Shown: piece after piece, positions 1 through 8,235 of the stretch
How positions within the stretch are numbered: position 1 is the stretch's first letter
Layout of the letters: each line of letters begins with the position of its first letter
Assembly: GCA_012033205.1 (NCBI GenBank)
Contig: JAAUSO010000044.1
Span: 1-43,209 of the forward strand
From: Richelia sp. SL_2_1
GTDB lineage: Bacteria > Cyanobacteriota > Cyanobacteriia > Cyanobacteriales > Nostocaceae
Reading direction: 5' to 3'
DNA: 43,209 bases
The notes under the pieces: generated by a model
The model's input: the letters and a program-made list of their open reading frames with translations, nothing else
Told to the model about the DNA's origin: nothing
Databases searched by the model: none
Program-made: the position numbers and the translations under genes

Positions 1-170
1 GGTCAAAGGTCAAAGGTCAAAGGTCAAAGGTCAAAGGTCAAAGGTCAAAGGTCAAAGGTTAGAGGTTGAAGGTTAAAGTGTAATCATTCTTCACAACCAA
101 CAACCAACAACTAACCACCAACAACTGTCAACTGTCCACTGTCCACTGTCAACTGTCAACTAACTCTAAC
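1..170. repeat. Heptamer tandem repeats downstream of chlI
   Basis: Eight perfect copies of ggtcaaa (1-56) are followed by decayed copies (ggttaga, ggttgaa, ggttaaa; 57-78). A second block at 93-170 has caacaac- and aactgtc/cactgtc-type heptamers. This matches the short tandemly repeated repetitive sequences known from heterocystous cyanobacteria. The second block runs into the 3' end of chlI and contains its stop codon. Confidence 0.95.
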
Positions 171-1274
171 TTTCTCTCCGGTTCCGTTGACGTTAACTGC
201 ATCTTGTGGGAGTTCTACGCCGAAGACACGAGAGAAGGTTTTTTCTACTTTGTAGCCGGTATCGATGGATTCTAAGGGATCTTTCCGCAATCGGTGACGC
301 AAACACAGCGCAATAATGCGGCGAATGTCGTCTACAGTGACTTCGTTACGTCCTTCAAAGGCTGTTAAAGCTTTGGCTGCACGGTTTGTTACGATGTCAC
401 CTCGCAAACCGTCTACGTCTAATTCGGAACATACTTGAGAAATTTTTACCCGGTAATCATAATCCATGTTTACAGAGGGTAAAAGTTCTTGGGCTGCGAT
501 GATACGCTGTTGCAGTTCTTGCTGTTGTTGTTGGTATTTTTCCAGGAATTTGGGCGGATTTTGGTCAAAATCTGACCTTTGTTCCACGATTTGCACTCTT
601 AATGCTGGTTCCCTGACGGTACGGATTTCAGCGTGCATTCCGAATCGATCGAGCAATTGGGGTCGTAATTCCCCTTCTTCTGGGTTTCCGGAACCAACGA
701 GAACGAAACGGGCTGGGTGACGAATGGAAATTCCTTCACGTTCAACGGTGTTCCAACCGCTAGCAGCTGAGTCTAATAGTACATCTACTAGATGGTCGTC
801 TAATAAGTTGACTTCATCTACGTAAAGAATACCCCGGTTGGCTTTAGCTAAAAGTCCCGGTTCAAAAGCTTTGACACCTTCGGATAAAGCTTTTTCAATA
901 TCAATAGTGCCGCAAACTCTGTCTTCTGTAGCTCCCAAGGGTAAATCTACCATTGGTACTTTCATCTGGGCTACAGGAATATTTTCACCTTGTTCTAACT
1001 TTTGACGAGCTTCATCACCCATTATATCAGGGTCGCTGGGGTGGGAGTTGAAGGGATCATCAGCAACTACAGGAATTTCTGGAAGTAGATCGGCAAGCGC
1101 TCGGATGGTCGTTGATTTTCCGGTACCGCGATCGCCCATAATCATTACACCCCCAACTTTGGGGTCAATGACGTTCAAAATTAGAGCCAGTTTCATTTCT
1201 TCCTGACCCACAATGGCGGTAAAAGGAAATACCACGCGCCTTTTAATAGCAGTTTTTTGAGTAGTAGGACTCAC
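156..1274 (-). CDS. chlI: Magnesium chelatase ATPase subunit I (ChlI)
   Basis: This is the AAA+ motor subunit of magnesium chelatase, which with ChlD and ChlH inserts Mg2+ into protoporphyrin IX, the first committed step of chlorophyll synthesis. The 372-residue product is full length for the family. Visible motifs are Walker [10 protein letters not shown] (residues 47-55), Walker [13 protein letters not shown] (148-159), and the sensor/arginine region [21 protein letters not shown]-type with LLDRFG. It starts at an ATG at 1274 with the expected N-terminus leading into [14 protein letters not shown]. It stands alone; chlD and chlH are not nearby. The stop codon (156-158) lies inside an aactgtc repeat, so the last residues RVS border repeat DNA. 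The identification is secure. Confidence 0.97.
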   Translation of the reverse strand: MSPTTQKTAIKRRVVFPFTAIVGQEEMKLALILNVIDPKVGGVMIMGDRGTGKSTTIRALADLLPEIPVVADDPFNSHPSDPDIMGDEARQKLEQGENIPVAQMKVPMVDLPLGATEDRVCGTIDIEKALSEGVKAFEPGLLAKANRGILYVDEVNLLDDHLVDVLLDSAASGWNTVEREGISIRHPARFVLVGSGNPEEGELRPQLLDRFGMHAEIRTVREPALRVQIVEQRSDFDQNPPKFLEKYQQQQQELQQRIIAAQELLPSVNMDYDYRVKISQVCSELDVDGLRGDIVTNRAAKALTAFEGRNEVTVDDIRRIIALCLRHRLRKDPLESIDTGYKVEKTFSRVFGVELPQDAVNVNGTGEKVRVS

Positions 1275-1678
1275 CGATAAATTACCTTTATATATTATTT
1301 CTTGCTTTTATTACCCTCTTTATTCTGCCATATAAGGGGACAGAGAAAGTGAGGAGTTAGGAGTTAGTTGACAGTTGACAGTTAGAAATAAAATTATTCA
1401 ACCTCTAACCTCTAACCTTTAACCTTTAACCTCTAACCTCTAACCTTTGACCTCTAACCTTTAACCTGTTTTGTTATCTCAGGGCAAGTTTATTTTAAAA
1501 AGTATATTTTATCACTTAACACTTTGTTAAACAGGACTATACCATAGTATAAGTTTGATGTTGTAGTACTTGCGGCTTAAGTATTATTTCTAGTTATATT
1601 TCTAGTTATATTTTTAGTTATAGGCTGCTGGTAAATCTATTGGGGTTCAAACGATAGAAAAAGTAGGGGTTTGATGCT
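1275..1678. repeat. Intergenic repeat region between chlI and the ATPase gene
   Basis: This 404-bp gap holds ggagtta and ttgacag heptamers at about 1351-1384, a long block of aacctct/aaccttt heptamers at 1400-1467, and three copies of a ttctagttata-like 11-12-mer at about 1587-1623. The promoters of both divergent genes must lie here, but I see no convincing -35/-10 pair or operator. Confidence 0.85.
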
Positions 1679-3037
1679 ATGACCATAGATTTACGCAAGT
1701 TTTTCCAGGCTACGAATCCTAGTAAAATTCTGGTTATCGAAAATGCTGAGGATGAAAAGTATTATATTGATTTCTCTTCGGTAAGAGGTGGCAAGATTAT
1801 TGAGGAGTTACGAGATAATATTACATTTTTCTCGCCGGAGGAACCTACTTGTGTGTTATTTACAGGACATATCGGTTGCGGTAAATCTACTGAATTATTG
1901 AGGCTGAAGACGGAACTGGAAGCGGAAGGCTTTTATGTGGTCTATTTTGAATCTAGCGAAGATATGGAAATGGCTGACGTGGATATTGGCGATTTTTTGC
2001 TGAGTGTGGCACGTCGGGTTAGTCAGAGTCTGAATGATATAAGTTTGGATGAACCAAGTCTGTTGAAGGAATTGTTACAGGGTGCTTGGCGGGTTTTGAA
2101 TGCTGATATTGTGGGGATAAAGGCTAAACTTCCGGTTATTGGTAATGTTGGTGTTAGTTCGGATTCTGATCAGTTTTCTCTGGCTTTTGGAATTGGGGAA
2201 ATTACCGCTAAGACTAAGGATGATGCCACTTTACGAGGAAGACTTAATCAGTATTTGGGACCTCAAAAAACTAAGTTGTTAGAGGCTATTAATTCTGAAT
2301 TACTCGAACCTGCTGTAGAAAAGTTGAAGCAACAGGGTAAGAAAGGTTTGGTGGTGATAGTAGATAATCTTGATCGGGTGGATTCTCGCCCTAAGTCTTG
2401 GGGAAGACCGCAACAAGAGTATCTATTTATCGATCAGAGTGAGTATTTAACGAAGTTACGATGTCATGTTGTTTACACGATGCCTCTAGCGTTAAAGTTC
2501 TCAAATGACTATGGAAACTTGACTCAGCGCTTTCCAGAAGACCCAAAAGTATTACCAATGGTATCAGTGGAATTACCCGATGGAACTAGTTTTGAACCGG
2601 GGATGGTGTTGTTACGACAAATGGTATTAGCGCGGGCTTTTCCTGACTTGAAACCAGAGCAGCGCTTAGCTAGAGTTACCGAGGTTTTTGAGGATGCAAA
2701 GACTATGGATAGATTATGTCAGGTAAGCGGTGGACACGTGCGGGATTTGTTGCGATTGTTGAATAATTGGATTCAGAGAGAAAGAAAACTTCCTTTGTCA
2801 CGTCAAACTTTGGAAGCTCTGATTCGTTACCGTCGTAATGAAATGACTATGCAAATTTCCGATGATGAATGGGAATTGTTACGTCAGGTAAGGAAGCGTA
2901 AAAAGGTGAGAGGGGATTTAGAATATCAAGCTTTAATTCACAGTCGTTTGGTATTTGAATATCGTGATGGTGGTGGTGAATCTTGGTTTGATATCAATCC
3001 GATTTTGGCAGAAGCGAGTGAGTTGGAAGAAATGTAG
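1679..3037 (+). CDS. P-loop ATPase (AAA/KAP-like), partner of the STAND protein
   Basis: This 452-residue soluble NTPase has a clear Walker A GHIGCGKST (63-71) and Walker B GLVVIVDNLDRVD (223-235). The second acidic residue after the Walker B strand is typical of AAA/STAND-type ATPases. The C-terminal third (about 345-450) is helical and looks like a winged-helix or lid region, containing GGHVRDLLRLLNNW. No transmembrane segment or known effector domain is visible. The ATG at 1679 has AGGGG about 10 bases upstream. The next gene starts 99 bp downstream on the same strand across a tandem duplication, so the two are probably co-transcribed. The exact family and substrate are unknown; a regulatory or conflict role is inferred only from the pairing with a STAND NTPase. 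Confidence 0.8.
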   Translation: MTIDLRKFFQATNPSKILVIENAEDEKYYIDFSSVRGGKIIEELRDNITFFSPEEPTCVLFTGHIGCGKSTELLRLKTELEAEGFYVVYFESSEDMEMADVDIGDFLLSVARRVSQSLNDISLDEPSLLKELLQGAWRVLNADIVGIKAKLPVIGNVGVSSDSDQFSLAFGIGEITAKTKDDATLRGRLNQYLGPQKTKLLEAINSELLEPAVEKLKQQGKKGLVVIVDNLDRVDSRPKSWGRPQQEYLFIDQSEYLTKLRCHVVYTMPLALKFSNDYGNLTQRFPEDPKVLPMVSVELPDGTSFEPGMVLLRQMVLARAFPDLKPEQRLARVTEVFEDAKTMDRLCQVSGGHVRDLLRLLNNWIQRERKLPLSRQTLEALIRYRRNEMTMQISDDEWELLRQVRKRKKVRGDLEYQALIHSRLVFEYRDGGGESWFDINPILAEASELEEM

Positions 3038-3136
3038 ATAGCATTGCTACGTCTGTTATTTGAGTTAGGAGTGAAGAGTTAGAAGAAATGTAGATAGCAT
3101 TGCTACGTCTGTTATTTGAGTTAGGAGTGAAGAGTT
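3020..3136 (+). repeat. 56-bp tandem duplication at the ATPase/STAND gene junction
   Basis: Unit 1 (3020-3075) and unit 2 (3076-3131) differ at one visible base. A partial third copy then leads into the ATG at 3137. The unit includes the last codons and stop of the ATPase gene (gagttggaagaaatgtag), and its end carries AGGAG (3123-3127), nine bases before the next start codon, so the duplication also copied the ribosome binding site. Confidence 0.95.
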
Positions 3137-6037
3137 ATGAGTGAAGAGTTGGAAGAAAGTAAAAGACAACGAGAGGATTCTTCCTCCCCATCTTCCCCTC
3201 CTCTTTCCTCAAACGAGGAGGGTTTAGAGGAACTTGCTTGGACTTTGGAAGCATCGAGGGGTGAGTTTAAGTTGATTTTGGCACGATGTAATTATTTGCG
3301 ATTGCGATCGCGATTGGTGAAGCGTCTGCGAAAATTGACTGATGTTGATATCCGGATTCTAAATTTGAAGCGTACTGATAAGACTCTTTACGGAACTATT
3401 GCTGAGGAGGTTAAGGATAATCCCCCGGATGCTTTAATGGTGTTTTACTTAGAGTCGGTGCATAATTTGAAACAAATGTTGAGTGCTACCAATCAGGTGC
3501 GCGAAGAGTTTCGTAAGCAGTTTCATTTCCCTGTTATCTTGTGGGTTACGGATGAAGTATTACCGCAATTAGTCCGCTCAGCAAGCGATTTCGAGAGTTG
3601 GGCTACTACTACAGAATTTGCGATCGCGACTTCGGAATTAACTGCAACTCTCAAGGAAGATACCGATGCTTTATTTGCTACAGCCTTAGCTGCTGATGCT
3701 TACTGTTTAGGTTGGCAAATGGGATATTTGCGTCGTCGGGAAGTGATTACTGCATTGCAAGATTTACAAGGTAGAAGATATGAATTAGCTCCTGCTCTCA
3801 AGGCTAGTGTAGAGTTTGTTTTGGGACAAGATGCTTATTTAACAAATAAAATGGAGCAAGCTTTGGAACATTATCATCAAAGTTTGACTTTTTGGCAAAG
3901 TTCAATTGATACTAGTCGATTATTTATAAAAGAAGCCAAAGTTTATTCTCCCCCTCTCCCCCTCTCCCCCTCTCCCCATCTTTCTTCCCTTGCTAATTCT
4001 AAGTTCCGCATGGGAGTAATTTTATTTTATATTGGGTTATGTTATTTCCAACAAGCTCAAAGATATCGTTTGAAATCTCTAGATTTTCTGCAAGCAGCAA
4101 AACAATATTTTCAACAAAGTATCGATATTTTTACTGAAGCGAATCATCCAAATTTAGTAGCTAAATTTATTAATCCTTTGGGTGAAGTTTTGCAGCGTTT
4201 AGAAGATTGGAATGAGTTAAAAAATATTGCTCAAAAGTCTTTAGATTTGCAGCAATTATATGGAAATTCCTTAAGAGTAGCCCAAGCTTACGGATTTTTA
4301 GCAGAAGTTGCATCGAGTCAAAATCAATGGACTCAAGCGAAACAATATGCTTATCAAGCATTACATAATATTGCCAAAGCTCCCTCCGGACAATTACAAC
4401 ACCGGGCTTTATATTTACTATTATTAGCCAATTCTGAAAGACATCTAGAACAACAACAGCGAGCGGTAAAACATTTACAAATGGCACGAGATATTGGTTC
4501 TCAAGATAACCCGCATCAATATATACGTATTTTACAAGTTTTACGCGAAGTTTATTGGGAACAATCTCGTTATTTGGAAGCATTTCGCGTTAAATTAGAA
4601 CAGCGTTCTATAGAACAACAATATGGTTTTAGAGCCTTTATTGGTGCGGGGATAATTCAACCCCAAAGACAAGCAAAATTAATTGTAGAAACCTTACATA
4701 CAAGTTCCATACAAGCAGCATCTGTATTAGAAACAGTTGCACCGGAAATGACTGCATCTGGTAGAGGAAGAGACGTACAAAAATTATTAGAAAAAATTGC
4801 TCGTCCCGACTGCAAAATGGTAGTTGTTCATGGATATTCTGGTGTAGGTAAAAGTTCTTTAGTACAAGCAGGATTAGTACCCGCTTTAAAACATAGTTCT
4901 ATTGGTTTACAAGAGATAGTACCAGTACTAGTAAGAACTTACACTAATTGGATATATGAATTAGGAAAACTATTAATCCAAGCATTAAAATCTAAAGGAA
5001 TCCAATTTGGAATAGATGGAGAATCGGGTAATAAATTTTATCATTTTCCATTTTCAAATCCCGAATCAACCGAAGTTATCTTAGAGATATTACGACAAAG
5101 TGAATGGCATAATTTACGAATAGTCTTGATTTTTGACCAATTTGAAGAATTCTTTTTTGTTTATAATTCACCAGTTCAAAGACGGCAGTTTTTTGAATTT
5201 ATGGGAGAATGTTTAAATATTTTAAGTGTCAAAGTTATTTTATCTTTACGAGAAGATTATCTACATTATTTACTCGAATGTAATCGTCTATCGAGTATGA
5301 AAATTATTAACAATGACATTCTCAGTAAACATATTCTTTATAAATTAGATAACTTTGCATCTTCTGATGCTAAATCTTTAATTGAACGCTTAACCCAGCA
5401 TTCTAATTTTCATTTAGAACCAGGTTTAATAGAGCAACTAGTACAAGATTTATCAGTTAAATATGGAGAAGTGCGTCCAATTGAATTACAAGTAGTCGGA
5501 GCGCAATTACAAACCGAGAATATTACTAAATTAATTCAGTATAATAATTGTGGATTAAAAGAAGAATTAGTCAAACGCTACATGAAAGAAGTAGTAGAAG
5601 ATTGCGGCGAAATCAATCGTCAAGTAGCTGAATTATTATTATATTTACTTACAGATGAAAAAGGTACTCGTCCTTTGAAAACTCGTGCAGAATTAGAAAG
5701 AGATTTACGAGCTTTATCTTTAGAAGAATTAACTAAAGAAACCAATCAATTAGACTTAGTATTACGAATATTTGTAGAAGCGGGTATAGTAGTTTTAATT
5801 CCGGAAAATCCTGCTGATAGATATCAGTTAGTACATGATTATTTAGCCTCATTTATTCAAAAACAGCAAAAACCCAGAATAAATGAATTAATTGCAGAAC
5901 TTAAAAAAGAAAGAAATAAGAGAATACTTAGTGAAGACAAACTCAACCGCATTTATCAAAACGTATTATTAGCTGCATTAATTACATTAGGAGTATTCAC
6001 CCTATTAACTGCAATCGCAATCGGAGGTGTTAGTTGA
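3137..6037 (+). CDS. TPR-containing STAND (nSTAND1-like) NTPase with C-terminal membrane anchor
   Basis: This is a 966-residue multidomain protein. After a Ser/Pro/Glu-rich N-terminus comes an alpha/beta domain (about 29-200) that looks like a degenerate NTPase. TPR-like helical repeats with spaced A/Y/Q residues follow (about 215-500). A STAND-type P-loop domain has Walker A GYSGVGKSS (566-574) and Walker B IVLIFDQFEEFF (about 662-673). The wing/helical region ends with LVHDYLASFI (nSTAND1-like). A predicted transmembrane helix forms the last 25 residues (about 942-966). STAND proteins are signal-responsive switches in which TPR repeats commonly act as sensors. A membrane-anchored effector end is an inference. 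An octamer repeat is embedded in the coding sequence at 3948-3979, and the stop codon sits in a ttgacag repeat. Confidence 0.85.
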   Translation: MSEELEESKRQREDSSSPSSPPLSSNEEGLEELAWTLEASRGEFKLILARCNYLRLRSRLVKRLRKLTDVDIRILNLKRTDKTLYGTIAEEVKDNPPDALMVFYLESVHNLKQMLSATNQVREEFRKQFHFPVILWVTDEVLPQLVRSASDFESWATTTEFAIATSELTATLKEDTDALFATALAADAYCLGWQMGYLRRREVITALQDLQGRRYELAPALKASVEFVLGQDAYLTNKMEQALEHYHQSLTFWQSSIDTSRLFIKEAKVYSPPLPLSPSPHLSSLANSKFRMGVILFYIGLCYFQQAQRYRLKSLDFLQAAKQYFQQSIDIFTEANHPNLVAKFINPLGEVLQRLEDWNELKNIAQKSLDLQQLYGNSLRVAQAYGFLAEVASSQNQWTQAKQYAYQALHNIAKAPSGQLQHRALYLLLLANSERHLEQQQRAVKHLQMARDIGSQDNPHQYIRILQVLREVYWEQSRYLEAFRVKLEQRSIEQQYGFRAFIGAGIIQPQRQAKLIVETLHTSSIQAASVLETVAPEMTASGRGRDVQKLLEKIARPDCKMVVVHGYSGVGKSSLVQAGLVPALKHSSIGLQEIVPVLVRTYTNWIYELGKLLIQALKSKGIQFGIDGESGNKFYHFPFSNPESTEVILEILRQSEWHNLRIVLIFDQFEEFFFVYNSPVQRRQFFEFMGECLNILSVKVILSLREDYLHYLLECNRLSSMKIINNDILSKHILYKLDNFASSDAKSLIERLTQHSNFHLEPGLIEQLVQDLSVKYGEVRPIELQVVGAQLQTENITKLIQYNNCGLKEELVKRYMKEVVEDCGEINRQVAELLLYLLTDEKGTRPLKTRAELERDLRALSLEELTKETNQLDLVLRIFVEAGIVVLIPENPADRYQLVHDYLASFIQKQQKPRINELIAELKKERNKRILSEDKLNRIYQNVLLAALITLGVFTLLTAIAIGGVS
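3948..3979 (+). repeat. In-frame octamer repeat (ctccccct x4) inside the STAND gene
   Basis: Four consecutive 8-bp units, the last with one change, are translated as a Ser/Pro/Leu-rich loop within the TPR region around residues 271-284. A similar C/T-rich stretch encodes the Ser/Pro-rich N-terminus at about 3181-3212. The same sequence class is intergenic elsewhere in the window. Confidence 0.9.
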
Positions 6038-6130
6038 CAGTAGACAATTGATGGTTGCCTGTTACCTTTTGCCTCTTGCCTCTTGCCTCTTGCCTCTTAC
6101 CTCTTACCTTTGACCTTTGACCTTTAACCT
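6031..6130. repeat. Heptamer repeats between the STAND gene and the small ORF
   Basis: The block starts in the STAND stop codon (ttgacag) and continues with gcctctt, acctctt and acctttg heptamers. It fills almost the whole 114-bp gap before the next gene. Confidence 0.9.
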
Positions 6131-6151
6131 GTAAACTATTAACTGTAGTCT

Positions 6152-6637
6152 ATGCTTTTATCCTTACTACTGATGGATAAGTTACTGGATGAAGCTGGTT
6201 CGTTAGAAATTGCCGCTCAAATCAAAAGCAAAGCTAAGAAACCTTTTGAGAATGCTTATCAAGCGTTATTAGCTACTGAGGGTGCGGTTTATGCTCAAGG
6301 TTTTTTAGTTATTAAACGCAAACCTTATCAACTTCTCGAACACGCTTGGATAGAGTTAGATTCGCGAATAATCGATCCGAATTTACCACATTTAGCTAAA
6401 GAATCTCCAGGAATGTGGTATTTTACAGCACAAACCTTCACCAGAAAAAAGCTTAAAGCAATAATTGAAGAGTCAAAAGAAGATTATCCAGAAGATGAAC
6501 CATTACCAATTTATGGTGATGCACCTTATGAATATTATGGGGATGTAATGTTAGGTGGTAAAGAATATTTATCAGCTTATCAAGCCGCAGCGGCTAAATG
6601 TCAAGAACTTAATCAATCGAATCTTGATAATAATTAA
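6152..6637 (+). CDS. Conserved-looking hypothetical protein with HAW...DP motif
   Basis: This is a soluble protein of 161 residues, or 154 if translation starts at the second ATG at 6173, which would remove the hydrophobic MLLSLLL. I do not recognise a named family. The central stretch AQGFLV, then LLEHAWIELD, then RIIDPNLPHL resembles the His...Asp half of transglutaminase-like/papain-fold proteins (EGY...HAW...DP), but no catalytic cysteine stands at the expected place before it. The C-terminus is acidic and aromatic (PLPIYGDAPYEYYGDV). It follows the ATPase and STAND genes on the same strand after a repeat block, so it may belong to the same unit. Its function is unknown. Confidence 0.6.
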   Translation: MLLSLLLMDKLLDEAGSLEIAAQIKSKAKKPFENAYQALLATEGAVYAQGFLVIKRKPYQLLEHAWIELDSRIIDPNLPHLAKESPGMWYFTAQTFTRKKLKAIIEESKEDYPEDEPLPIYGDAPYEYYGDVMLGGKEYLSAYQAAAAKCQELNQSNLDNN

Positions 6638-6642
6638 GATTG

Positions 6643-6679
6643 AAGGTTATAGGTTATAGGTTATAGGTGGAAGGTTATG
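6643..6679. repeat. ggttata heptamer repeats
   Basis: About four units of aggttat(a), partly decayed, begin six bases after the stop codon of the small ORF and lie between it and the convergent hisS. Confidence 0.85.
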
Positions 6680-6738
6680 GATTAAATTGATTTTGGATTT
6701 TAAAAACCAAGATTAAGATATGGATAAATTAGGGTTTA

Positions 6739-8055
6739 TTAACCCAATCTCCGTTGAATTTCCTCAGCTAATTTATCCAGGGAAACTTCTATTTGTTCTC
6801 CCGATTTTAAATCCTTTAAATTAGACTTTTGTGCTGCTGCTTCATCAGCACCAATAATTACACAAAATTGAATTCCTTGTTTATCAGCCGATTGAAACTG
6901 CTTACCTAAACCACGTTTATCAAAACTAGTAATTACATTAATTCCGGCTTGACGTAATTGTTGAGATACTTTTAAATAAAGTGGCATCAAATCAGCTTGT
7001 AAATTCACCACCATTACTTGGGCTGGTGTTGCAGATAAAGCCTTTAAAATATCAGCTTTTAATAACCGACTCATTAACCGAGTTAAACCTATAGAAATAC
7101 CCACACCCGGCATTTTTTCCCCTAAAAATGTTCCTACTAATTCTTCATATCTACCACCAGAACATATACTTCCTAAAGCTTCATGTCCTAATAAAGTTGT
7201 TTCATAAACGGTACCAGTATAATAATCTAAACCGCGAGCAATTGATAAGTCAATGCAGTAGCAATTATCCGCAACTCCTAAGTTACGAACTCCTGAAATT
7301 ACAGTTTCTAATTCATTTACGCCTAATTTAAATTGTTCGCTTTCCAGCATATTTTCAGCCAGATGTTTCAATTTATCTAAGACTTCATTAACGGAACCTT
7401 TAATATTAACAAATTCAATAATTTTTTCAGTTTGTTCTGAAGAAATTCCTTGTTTTTCTAACTCATTTTTAACTTTAACTTCACCAATTTTTTCTAAATT
7501 ATCAATTATCCCTATACAGGTTTTAATCTTATCTTCGGTGACACCAACCGATTGAAAAAAACCAGTCAAAACCTTGCGATTATTTATGCGAATTAGAAAA
7601 TCGCCAATATTAACAGCTTCAAATATTTCCGAGATAATAGCAGGCATTTGAGCATCATAAAGCAAACTCAATTCTCGACGAGCAATCACATCAATATCGC
7701 ATTGCCGAAACTGACGAAAACGTCCATCTTTTGCTCTTTCTCCACGAAACACTACGTCCATTTGATAACGTGCAAAGGGAAAAGTTAAATTATTTAAATT
7801 CCGAGCAATATAAGCTGCTAAAGGAACAGTTTGGTCAAATTTTAAAGCCCTAGCTTCCGAATTATTATCATCTGATTTATCTTTATTAGATTGTTCTTTC
7901 TCAGCTTGTTTATTCGGCGGTAAAATTGGGTTAATACCATAGATAATATTATCACCTTGATTTCCTTTAGCTTGGAGAACTTCTAAACGTTCTACAGCAG
8001 GAGTTTCAATTGGCGTAAATCCGTAACTTTCATAAACTTTACGGATAGTATCCAT
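6739..8055 (-). CDS. hisS: Histidyl-tRNA synthetase (main open frame, N-terminus out of frame)
   Basis: This is a class II aminoacyl-tRNA synthetase that charges tRNA-His. The open frame encodes 438 residues with motif 2 (FRGERAKDGRFRQFRQCD), the histidine-binding loop RGLDYYTGTVYE, motif 3 (GVGISIGLTRL) and a C-terminal anticodon-binding domain from about residue 340. The first ATG in frame (8055) falls after the expected start. Upstream codons in the same frame still read PSGFTEFLPGEKRLESYL, the conserved HisRS N-terminus, back to a TGA, with no ATG, GTG or TTG among them. Adding one base to an A5 run joins this to an ATG at 8141 and gives 467 residues, close to what I expect of cyanobacterial HisRS. 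See the separate entry for the lesion. Confidence 0.95.
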   Translation of the reverse strand: MDTIRKVYESYGFTPIETPAVERLEVLQAKGNQGDNIIYGINPILPPNKQAEKEQSNKDKSDDNNSEARALKFDQTVPLAAYIARNLNNLTFPFARYQMDVVFRGERAKDGRFRQFRQCDIDVIARRELSLLYDAQMPAIISEIFEAVNIGDFLIRINNRKVLTGFFQSVGVTEDKIKTCIGIIDNLEKIGEVKVKNELEKQGISSEQTEKIIEFVNIKGSVNEVLDKLKHLAENMLESEQFKLGVNELETVISGVRNLGVADNCYCIDLSIARGLDYYTGTVYETTLLGHEALGSICSGGRYEELVGTFLGEKMPGVGISIGLTRLMSRLLKADILKALSATPAQVMVVNLQADLMPLYLKVSQQLRQAGINVITSFDKRGLGKQFQSADKQGIQFCVIIGADEAAAQKSNLKDLKSGEQIEVSLDKLAEEIQRRLG

Positions 8056-8141
8056 TAAATAAGATTCTAAGCGCTTTTCACCTGGTAGAAATTCAGTAAA
8101 GCCGCTGGGATTTGAATAATTTATTTTTCAGATTTAGACAT
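8056..8141 (-). other. hisS: Out-of-frame 5' end of hisS (single-base frameshift)
   Basis: The minus strand reads ATG TCT AAA TCT GAA AAA TAA from 8141. Reading one base back after the A5 run (plus-strand T5 at 8124-8128) gives INYSNPSGFTEFLPGEKR, which continues into hisS. The restored gene, 6739-8141 plus one base, is exactly 468 codons. The cause may be a sequencing error, a real mutation or slippage. Confidence 0.85.
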
Positions 8142-8144
8142 AGT

Positions 8145-8235
8145 TTACAGTTGACAGTGGACAGTTACCAATTACCAATTACCAATTACCAATTACCTAT
8201 TACCTATTACCTATTCCCTATTACCTATTCCCTGA
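8145..8235. repeat. Heptamer repeats filling the aldehyde dehydrogenase-hisS gap
   Basis: The entire gap is repeat: acagttg/acagtgg, then ttaccaa x4, ttaccta x3, ttcccta variants. It contains the stop of the aldehyde dehydrogenase gene at its right edge and leaves no Shine-Dalgarno sequence before the inferred hisS ATG at 8141. Confidence 0.95.

Noticed and set aside
1-56. Possible CRISPR-like array of direct repeats
   Set aside because: The units are 7 bp, contiguous and without spacers, and no cas genes are present.
4170-4583. 137-codon frame on the minus strand opposite the TPR region
   Set aside because: It is antisense to a well-supported coding sequence, has no recognisable motif, and the AT-rich composition makes long antisense frames likely.
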